Assembly (NCBI GenBank): GCA_023393095.1
Contig: JAEWMT010000063.1
Coordinates: 1 to 30,047 of the forward strand
DNA: 30,047 nucleotides
Direction of reading: 5' to 3'
Origin: Bacillota bacterium
GTDB lineage: Bacteria; Bacillota; Clostridia; Lachnospirales; Lachnospiraceae
Of this stretch, positions 1 through 5,660 are shown in pieces (position 1 is the stretch's first letter; each line of letters begins with the position of its first letter). The notes beneath the pieces were generated by a model. That model was not told the DNA's origin and made no database searches. It was given only the letters and a program-made list of their open reading frames with translations. A program made the translations under genes and the position numbers.

Positions 1-963
1 ATAATAGCTGTCTCTTATTTCAGGTTGAACCGTATTTTCACCATATTTTTGATTTAACCGGGTGGCAGTTTCCTGTATTATTTTTTTCTTTTCTTCCAGC
101 TTATTTTTATCATGATCTCGAAGCAGATATCGTAAATGTGCTTGTTCCACGATGCCTTCCATATGATCCAGATGATAAAAGCCTTCATATTGTTCCGTGA
201 ATTCAGGCCGCTCCTTTGACGGTAGCATCGAATTGAATTCCATAGCAATCTGAAGGGCATTTTTCATTTTATTCTTAGCCGAACCCGGATGAATATTATA
301 ACCGTTGATGATGATATTTGCCGATGCTGCATGAAAGGTCTCGTATTCTACCTCCCCAAAGGCAGCGCCATCTACAGTATATGCAAAATCTGCTCCAAAT
401 TTTTGTACATCAAATAAATCGGCACCTCTTCCGATTTCTTCATCAGGGGTAAATCCAAGCTTGATTTCGCCATGCTTAATTTCTGGATGTTCATTAAGCC
501 TTTCAGCCATAGTAAGTATTTCCGCTATCCCTGCCTTATCGTCAGCTCCAAGTAAGGTGGTTCCGTCCGTTACCAGTAAATCCGAGCCTATATATAATTT
601 CAAGGAATCATAGTCCTTCGGACTTAAAATGATATTTTGTTTGGCATTTAAAATAATATCTGAGCCATCATAATTTTTAATAATATTCGTTTTTATATTT
701 TTATAAGGAACATCTCGAACTACATCCAAATGTGCGAGAAATCCTATTATCGTTCCTTTCCAATTTTCGATATTCGCTGGAATCGTACCAAATACATAAC
801 CGTTTTCATCGATACTGATATCCTTTACACCGAGACTACTCATTTCCTCCATCAATGCTTTACCGAAAGTAAGCTGCTCCGGTGAACTAGGGCAGCTACT
901 GTTATCGCTTACGGAACCTGTTTCATACGTAGTATAATTGATTAGCCTTTCATAAGCTTTCAT
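1..963 (-). CDS. pepT: Peptidase T (tripeptide aminopeptidase), 3' end outside window
   Basis: I translated this from the minus strand; 321 residues are visible and the frame is open to the window edge. It is an M20B metallopeptidase that removes the N-terminal residue from tripeptides in the cytoplasm. Metal and catalytic residues fall where PepT has them: H78 and D80 in FLAHLDVV, D141 in GADDKAG, E175/E176 in DEEIG and D198 in TVDG. The last ligand, a C-terminal His in PepT, would lie outside the window. The dimerisation-lid region begins around GYNIHPGSAK. The ATG at 963 has an AGGAGG at 974-979, 10 nt upstream. Full PepT is about 400 residues, so roughly 80 are missing. No partner gene is seen; it appears to be transcribed alone. 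The family call is secure. Confidence 0.93.
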   Translation of the reverse strand, partial: MKAYERLINYTTYETGSVSDNSSCPSSPEQLTFGKALMEEMSSLGVKDISIDENGYVFGTIPANIENWKGTIIGFLAHLDVVRDVPYKNIKTNIIKNYDGSDIILNAKQNIILSPKDYDSLKLYIGSDLLVTDGTTLLGADDKAGIAEILTMAERLNEHPEIKHGEIKLGFTPDEEIGRGADLFDVQKFGADFAYTVDGAAFGEVEYETFHAASANIIINGYNIHPGSAKNKMKNALQIAMEFNSMLPSKERPEFTEQYEGFYHLDHMEGIVEQAHLRYLLRDHDKNKLEEKKKIIQETATRLNQKYGENTVQPEIRDSYY

Positions 964-1000
964 AAATCATCATCCTCCTTTTTAATTAAATTATTGAAAT

Positions 1001-1024
1001 AGCCTGCGCAATGACAGGCAGGCT
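1001..1024 (-). terminator. Weak hairpin, possible terminator of the SASP gene
   Basis: A perfect 7-bp stem AGCCTGC/GCAGGCT with a 10-nt loop lies 90 nt downstream of the SASP stop codon on the minus strand. The U-tract after it is poor (ATTTC), so termination is only inferred. It also sits upstream of the pepT ribosome binding site and could act in the pepT leader instead. Confidence 0.35.
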
Positions 1025-1113
1025 AAAATATGATCCTTTATCGTTTTGAAACTGCTTTGTAACTACATTATAGCATTGAATTTTCATTATAGTTACATTA
1101 AAGTTATGAATCT

Positions 1114-1287
1114 TTAGTTCTCGTTATCAAGCTTTTCAGATCTTTCTAATGCTTTTTTAACAATATTACCGCAGTCTTTGGAGGATACAGCTCCCCATCC
1201 ATCTGTTTTTACTATATCATATACACCAATTTCTTTCGCTATTTCTTCTTTTTCACTTTCCGGTATCATACTGTTGTGTTTGCTCAT
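1114..1287 (-). CDS. Small acid-soluble spore protein, alpha/beta type, SspF-like
   Basis: This 57-residue protein matches the minor alpha/beta-type SASP family: EIAKEIGVYDIVKTDGWG and the second helix SKDCGNIVKKALERSE align with Bacillus SspF (LAKDLGFYDTVKNGGWG and ARDAGNMVKRAIE). Such proteins coat and protect DNA in the forespore and are degraded at germination by the GPR protease. The frame can be extended to a GTG at 1299. I chose the ATG at 1287 because GGAGG at 1293-1297 sits 5 nt upstream of it and would lie inside the coding sequence of the longer form. A forespore sigma-G promoter is expected for this family, but I could not place one with confidence. It is a single gene between the Ig cluster and pepT. 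Confidence 0.87.
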   Translation of the reverse strand: MSKHNSMIPESEKEEIAKEIGVYDIVKTDGWGAVSSKDCGNIVKKALERSEKLDNEN

Positions 1288-1361
1288 AATAACCTCCACT
1301 CTGCCGCTTCAGCGTCATATAAATACTGAGAGAAAAGCAACCTTTGTGCATCTCATCGGTT

Positions 1362-1380
1362 AAAAAGGTTCTTGCAACCT
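1362..1380 (-). terminator. Short hairpin plus U-run after the first Ig gene
   Basis: On the minus strand a 5-bp stem AGGTT/AACCT with loop GCAAG is followed directly by five T residues, about 110 nt past the stop of the Ig-like gene at 1491. It is a plausible intrinsic terminator for that gene. It overlaps the likely leader of the SASP gene, and its 3' arm can pair instead with AAAGGTT further on (1339-1345 of the window). Confidence 0.4.
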
Positions 1381-1490
1381 ATTTCTTCTGCTTAAACTGT
1401 TATGAGAATTATTATATCCTAATAATAGGTTTCTTATTTGCAAAATTTTATGGTTCTACACTCAAATCGATAATTTTTCGTCATAATATT

Positions 1491-2657
1491 TTAATATTTT
1501 GAATCACTAACATTAATTGTGATTTCCTGGGTGAATCTACCGCAGCTTACCGTTATTTTAGCTGTACCTTCACTTATCGGAATAACATAACCTTTGTTAT
1601 CAACCTTGACAATATTATCATTACTTGAAACATATGTTATTGGTGTTGTATTATCATATGGTTCTATATCAAATAGATCCGATAATTTTCTCCAGTCAGT
1701 AAGTATTTCATCAAGATAATATTCTTGTGTAGCATCCTCATCATCATACAATTCAAAGCTTTCAACAGGATTTTCCTTAACTTCAATATTAACGGTACCT
1801 AATAATTTTTTAATACCCATATACTCTTCATAAATAGTGATTATTGTAGTACCTGCCTTTAAACCTTTTAATTTTAATATTTGGCCATCATAATCAATCC
1901 GGTTATCAATTTCAACTATGGTTGGATCAGCTGAAACAGCTGTATAGACAGCATCTTCATTAAAATTTTTTATATTAGCATTATCCAAGAGACAATCCAG
2001 TGTATCATAATCATATATGTAGATATAACTCTCAGTATTTCGGTCTATAGTGGCCAGTGCTACCGTAATTTTCATAGAACCTAATTTGGTGGTTTTCCCT
2101 TTATAGGATTCCGTAACGCTTACAGTTGTTGTACCAAATTTTACTCCAACCACATATCCGTCTTTATAAATCTTAACGATACTACTATCGGAGCATTCAA
2201 AGGTGTATTTGGCCTTTTTATTGTAATAAAGGATTGGTATATAATTATCAAAACCACCTATACCAAGAGTAATCTCCTTTTTCTCAAATTTAGGTCCAGC
2301 TACTGATACGGTTACATTACCTACAGTTTTTGTTTTTCCTTTATATTTTTCGGTAACTGTGATTGTTGTTTTACCTTTACTAATACCGATTATCCCTCTA
2401 TTCTTTACCATAGCTATTTTTTTATTCTTAGAGGTCATGGTGTAGGTTGCTCCGGGCTTCTGATGATTAATAGAAATATATTCAGGAGAGCTATAGACAC
2501 CGACAGTTGTATTGGTCATATTAAGAGAAGCGTTTTTAGAAGCTGCATATACTTCCGTGCCAATCAAGCCTTTCATCGTAGGAATGCAGGGTAAAATTAA
2601 TGGAGCTAATAATGCAATAACAAGTAATACGGCAATTCTTTTAAATGATTTTCTCAT
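1491..2657 (-). CDS. Secreted Ig-like (Big_2-type) repeat protein, copy 1
   Basis: This is a 388-residue exported protein. A signal peptide is visible: basic start MRKSFKR, hydrophobic stretch about residues 8-24, then an unusually long region to a likely cleavage near TEVYAAS (about residue 38). The rest is four related beta-sandwich repeats of 80-95 residues (about 40-125, 127-205, 207-295, 300-386). Each follows the bacterial Ig-like pattern: Y-T-x-S-x-[ND]-x-x-I-[AV], a central G near the turn, then GTTTxxVTExYKGKT and a V-x-V end. No LPXTG, SLH, choline-binding or transmembrane anchor is seen, so it is probably released or loosely wall-associated. The ATG at 2657 has an AGGAGG at 2664-2669. 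It is the most downstream of three tandem paralogues and lacks the clear promoter of the other two. The true role is unknown; adhesion or matrix is only a guess. Confidence 0.8.
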   Translation of the reverse strand: MRKSFKRIAVLLVIALLAPLILPCIPTMKGLIGTEVYAASKNASLNMTNTTVGVYSSPEYISINHQKPGATYTMTSKNKKIAMVKNRGIIGISKGKTTITVTEKYKGKTKTVGNVTVSVAGPKFEKKEITLGIGGFDNYIPILYYNKKAKYTFECSDSSIVKIYKDGYVVGVKFGTTTVSVTESYKGKTTKLGSMKITVALATIDRNTESYIYIYDYDTLDCLLDNANIKNFNEDAVYTAVSADPTIVEIDNRIDYDGQILKLKGLKAGTTIITIYEEYMGIKKLLGTVNIEVKENPVESFELYDDEDATQEYYLDEILTDWRKLSDLFDIEPYDNTTPITYVSSNDNIVKVDNKGYVIPISEGTAKITVSCGRFTQEITINVSDSKY

Positions 2658-2693
2658 TTATTTCCTCCTAATAGGTTTTTGATTATATAATTT

Positions 2694-2733
2694 ATAAAAA
2701 ATGGTAAAGAGCTTGATTATGCCCTTTACCATT
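2694..2733 (-). terminator. Intrinsic terminator of Ig copy 2
   Basis: On the minus strand a stem AATGGTAAAG/CTTTACCATT, extended by a further G-C pair region at the loop, is followed by TTTTTT. It lies about 70 nt after the stop of the gene ending at 2802 and before the RBS of copy 1. A near-identical hairpin follows copy 3, so it was duplicated with the genes. Confidence 0.85.
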
Positions 2734-2801
2734 TTCAACTTAGATGAAAATCTTATTCGTAATAATCGCTATAATTCATTTTAATCTTCTTCCTCATCAG
2801 A

Positions 2802-3974
2802 TTATTCTGATTTACCAACGATTACATTAATATCCTGGGTAAAGCTGCCACAGCTTACCGTTATTTTAGCTGTACCTACGCTTACTGGTGTTACATTACC
2901 TTTATTATCAACCTTAACAATATTATTATTACTTGAAACATATGTGATTGGTGTTGTAGTCTCATATGGTACTACATCAAATAATTCTGACAAATCTCTA
3001 GAGCCAGAATATTCATCGTCAAGATAATATTCTTGTGTAGCATCCTCTTCGTCAAACAACTTAAAACTTTCAACAGGATTTTCCTTGACTTCAACATTAA
3101 CGGTACCTAAAGAATTCTTAACACCAGCATATTCTTCATATATAGTGATTGTTGTAGAACCTGTCTTTAAACCATTTAATGCATCGAATTTTTGACCATC
3201 ATAATCAGTCCTAATAGCTATTTCAACTATAGTAGGATCTGCTGAAACTGCTGTGTAGGTAGCCTCATAATTCATATATTTTATATGAACATAATCCAAG
3301 AGATCATATATTGTTGCATAATCATTTAAGTAGATAAAGCCAGTTGCATCTTGGTCAATAGAGGCCGGTGCAACCGTAATTTTCATAGAACCCAAATCGG
3401 TAGTTTTCCCTTTATAGGATTCCGTAACGCTTACCGTTGTTGTACCCAATTTTAATCCGACTGCAGCTCCTTTTTTATCAATCTTAACGATACTACTATC
3501 GGAGTATTTAAAGGTGTATTTTGCTTTAGGATTGTAATAAGCGATTATACCTTTTTCATTACCAACTCCAAGAGTAAGCTCCTTATTTTCAAACTTAGCT
3601 CCAACTACTGTCACGGCTACATTACCAATATTTTTTGTTTTACCTTTATATTTTTCGGTCACTGTAATTGTTGTTTTGCCTTTGCTAATACCGTTTATCA
3701 CAGCATCATAACCATCTTTCTTTACGGTGGCTATTTTCTTATTCTTGGATGTCATGGTGTATTTTGCTCCGGCTTTTACGTTACGAATGGAAAGATATTC
3801 AGGAGAGCTATAGACACCAACAGTAGCTTTTTTAATATTAATAGAAGCGTTTTTAGAGGCTGCATATACTTCTGTTCCAGTCAAGCCTTTCATCGTAGGA
3901 ACGCAGGGTAAAATTAATGGAACTAATAATGCAATAACAAGTAATACGGAAATTCTTTTAAATGATTTTCTCAT
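2802..3974 (-). CDS. Secreted Ig-like (Big_2-type) repeat protein, copy 2
   Basis: This 390-residue paralogue of copies 1 and 3 has the same signal peptide plan (MRKSFKRISVLLVIALLVP, long c-region, TEVYAASK) and the same four Ig-like repeats. The last repeat is ITYVSSNNNIVKVDNKG ending in QDINVIVGKSE. It is closest to copy 1 in the leader and first repeats. The stop is a TAA exactly where copy 3 has TAT (Tyr). After the stop, the same frame continues with S-D-E-E-E-D, matching the SDEED tail of copy 3, so this copy appears to have lost an acidic C-terminal tail by a nonsense change. Its RBS AGGAGG lies just before the ATG at 3974. It is driven by the strong promoter at 4019-4047 and closed by the terminator at 2694-2733. 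The function is unknown. Confidence 0.8.
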   Translation of the reverse strand: MRKSFKRISVLLVIALLVPLILPCVPTMKGLTGTEVYAASKNASINIKKATVGVYSSPEYLSIRNVKAGAKYTMTSKNKKIATVKKDGYDAVINGISKGKTTITVTEKYKGKTKNIGNVAVTVVGAKFENKELTLGVGNEKGIIAYYNPKAKYTFKYSDSSIVKIDKKGAAVGLKLGTTTVSVTESYKGKTTDLGSMKITVAPASIDQDATGFIYLNDYATIYDLLDYVHIKYMNYEATYTAVSADPTIVEIAIRTDYDGQKFDALNGLKTGSTTITIYEEYAGVKNSLGTVNVEVKENPVESFKLFDEEDATQEYYLDDEYSGSRDLSELFDVVPYETTTPITYVSSNNNIVKVDNKGNVTPVSVGTAKITVSCGSFTQDINVIVGKSE

Positions 3975-4018
3975 TAGTGTCCTCCTATTAGGTTCTTTAT
4001 TTAAAATAAATTAAATTA

Positions 4019-4047
4019 ATTATATACATCATGAAACCTAGTGTCAA
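4019..4047 (-). promoter_or_regulatory. Consensus sigma-A promoter of Ig copy 2
   Basis: On the minus strand TTGACA (4042-4047), a 17-nt spacer and TATAAT (4019-4024) form a perfect vegetative promoter about 45 nt before the ATG at 3974. The flanks (TTTATTGACAC and GTATATAAT) are shared with the promoter of copy 3. Confidence 0.88.
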
Positions 4048-4096
4048 TAAATGGACAAGAAATATACTTAAAAAGAATTTTGCCAAAATAAATAAG

Positions 4097-4135
4097 TATC
4101 AATTGTATTAAAATATCAATATTATCTTTATCCTT
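4097..4135 (-). pseudogene. Relic of the 3' end of the ftsA-like gene
   Basis: This stretch aligns with 5659-5699, the last codons and TGA stop of the ftsA-like gene. About 33 of 39 aligned bases are identical with a 2-nt gap, including an uninterrupted 15-mer (4121-4135 against 5685-5699). On the minus strand it reads K-D-K-D-N and then shifts frame, where the intact gene reads KDKDNVEIFWRN. It occupies the same place upstream of copy 2 that the ftsA-like gene end occupies upstream of copy 3. It therefore marks the boundary of the tandem duplication. The two sequences are seen directly; the history is inference. Confidence 0.75.
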
Positions 4136-4195
4136 AGATACATTTTGAAATTAATTTGATCTCTTAAAAAATTATTAACGATATTACCCTAGATC

Positions 4196-4236
4196 AAAAA
4201 AAAGGTAAAGAGCTTAATTTTGCTCTTTACCTTTTT
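4196..4236 (-). terminator. Intrinsic terminator of Ig copy 3
   Basis: A 13-bp stem AAAGGTAAAGAGC/GCTCTTTACCTTT with an 8-nt loop runs into a T-run on the minus strand, about 60 nt beyond the stop at 4293. It is a strong rho-independent terminator. Because the arms are A/T-flanked on both sides it could also work in the other direction, but no plus-strand gene is near. Confidence 0.88.
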
Positions 4237-4292
4237 CAACTTAGTTGTAACTAAAACATTTATATATAAAAATCTTATTCGTCATTATCGTC

Positions 4293-5489
4293 TTAATAAT
4301 CTTCCTCATCAGAATATTCTGACTTACTAACGATTACATTGATATCCTGGGTAAAGCTACCGCAGCTTACCGTTATTTTAGCCGTACCTGCACTTACCGG
4401 AGTAACTTGACCATCGCTATTAACCTTAACTATTTTATCATTACTGGAAACATATGTTATTATTGATGTAGTATCATATGGTTCTATATCAAATAAATAT
4501 GACAAATTTCTAGAGCCAGAATATTCATCATCTAGGTAATATTCCTGTGTAGCATCCTCTTCATATGATAATTTAAAACTTTCAACAGGACTTTCCTTGA
4601 CAGTAACATTAATGGTTCCTACTACACTCTTAGCACCATCATACTCTTCATATAAAGTAATTTTTGTGGTACCTGTCTTTAATCCATTTAATACATCGGA
4701 TGTATAGCCATCTGAATCAGTTCTGGTAGTACATTCAACTATCGTAGGATCATCTGAAACTGCGGTATATTTAGCATCTTTATTATAATAATTTATATCT
4801 ATATAATAAATAAGATCATTTAGCCAACTATAACTATTTAAGTTGATGGAGTAATCTGCATTTTCGCTAATAGAAGCAGGTGCTACTGTAAATTTCATAG
4901 ATCCTAAATTGGTGGTTTTGCCTTTATAGGTTTCTTTAACGCTTACCTCTGCTGTACCCACTTTTACACCGACTGCACAGCCGTATTTATCAATCTTAAC
5001 GATACTGGTATCGGAGGATTTTATGGTGTATTTTGCCTTCTGATTGTAATAAATGATAGGTAGAGACCTAACACCGGTAACGCCTAGCGTAATCTCTTTA
5101 TAATCAAATTTAGGACCAGCAACTGTTACTGATATTTTACCTACCGTTCTTGATTTACCTTTATATTTTTCAGTAACTGTGATTGTTGTTTTTCCTTTGC
5201 TAATACCGTTTATCATACCACCATCACCATAAAACTTTACGGTGGCGATCTTTTTATTCTTAGAGGTCATAGTGTATTTCGCATCATAATTCTGGTTATT
5301 AATATAAATATATTGAGGAGAACTATAAACACCGATTGTAGTTTTAGTTGGAGTTATGGTTGCTTTTTTAGAGGCTGCAGATACCTCTGTACTTGTCAAT
5401 CCTTTCAGCGTAGGAACGGAAGGTAATATTAATGGAGTTATTAGTGCAATTACAAGTAATATGGCAATTCTTTTAAACAGTTTTTTCAT
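4293..5489 (-). CDS. Secreted Ig-like (Big_2-type) repeat protein, copy 3
   Basis: At 398 residues this is the longest of the three paralogues. It has a Sec signal peptide (MKKLFKRIAILLVIALITP, cleavage near TEVSAASK) and four Ig-like repeats. Repeat 1 has YTMTSKNKKIATVKFYG, repeat 2 YTIKSSDTSIVKIDKYG, repeat 3 YTAVSDDPTIVECTTR and repeat 4 ITYVSSNDKIVKVNSDG. It ends in an acidic tail, SEYSDEEDY, missing from the other copies. The Cys found after the hydrophobic segment in copies 1 and 2 is Ser here, so this is not a lipoprotein signal. It lies directly downstream of the ftsA-like gene on the same strand but has its own strong promoter (5540-5568). Upstream direct repeats suggest an activator. 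No anchor is visible and the function is unknown. Confidence 0.82.
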   Translation of the reverse strand: MKKLFKRIAILLVIALITPLILPSVPTLKGLTSTEVSAASKKATITPTKTTIGVYSSPQYIYINNQNYDAKYTMTSKNKKIATVKFYGDGGMINGISKGKTTITVTEKYKGKSRTVGKISVTVAGPKFDYKEITLGVTGVRSLPIIYYNQKAKYTIKSSDTSIVKIDKYGCAVGVKVGTAEVSVKETYKGKTTNLGSMKFTVAPASISENADYSINLNSYSWLNDLIYYIDINYYNKDAKYTAVSDDPTIVECTTRTDSDGYTSDVLNGLKTGTTKITLYEEYDGAKSVVGTINVTVKESPVESFKLSYEEDATQEYYLDDEYSGSRNLSYLFDIEPYDTTSIITYVSSNDKIVKVNSDGQVTPVSAGTAKITVSCGSFTQDINVIVSKSEYSDEEDY

Positions 5490-5539
5490 TTGTTTCCTCC
5501 TAATATTGGTTTTTTATAGTATCAAATGTATATATTTCC

Positions 5540-5568
5540 ATTATATACATTTTGAATCCCTGTGTCAA
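5540..5568 (-). promoter_or_regulatory. Consensus sigma-A promoter of Ig copy 3
   Basis: TTGACA (5563-5568), a 17-nt spacer and TATAAT (5540-5545) are seen on the minus strand about 50 nt before the ATG at 5489. It has the same perfect hexamers and spacing as the copy 2 promoter. Confidence 0.88.
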
Positions 5569-5574
5569 TAAAGA

Positions 5575-5637
5575 ACTAGTTCTTACTGATAGACATAACT
5601 AGATCTTACTGACTAACCAATATATAGGACTTACTTA
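5575..5637 (-). repeat. Direct repeats just upstream of the Ig copy 3 promoter
   Basis: On the minus strand TCAGTAAGAACTAGT (5575-5589) and TCAGTAAGATCTAGT (5598-5612) differ at one base and are 23 bp apart. A weaker third copy, TAAGTAAGTCCTATA (5623-5637), follows 25 bp on. The nearest copy ends 6 bp from the -35. Spacing of about two helical turns next to a -35 is typical of activator sites. The start of each unit resembles the loose LytTR half-site pattern. The promoter-proximal repeat also lies in a perfect 14-bp palindrome, AAGAACTAGTTCTT (5571-5584). Confidence 0.55.
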
Positions 5638-5660
5638 TTAAGCAAGATATAGAAAAAATA

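Noticed and set aside
1288..1400. c-di-GMP (GEMM) riboswitch before the SASP gene
   Set aside because: Words such as GCACAAAGG recall it, but the conserved junction and tetraloop receptor are absent.
1491..5489. Three tandem repeats as a transposon or phage tail-fibre module
   Set aside because: Each copy is a complete gene with signal peptide, RBS and its own regulatory DNA; no transposase, terminal repeats or phage genes are nearby.
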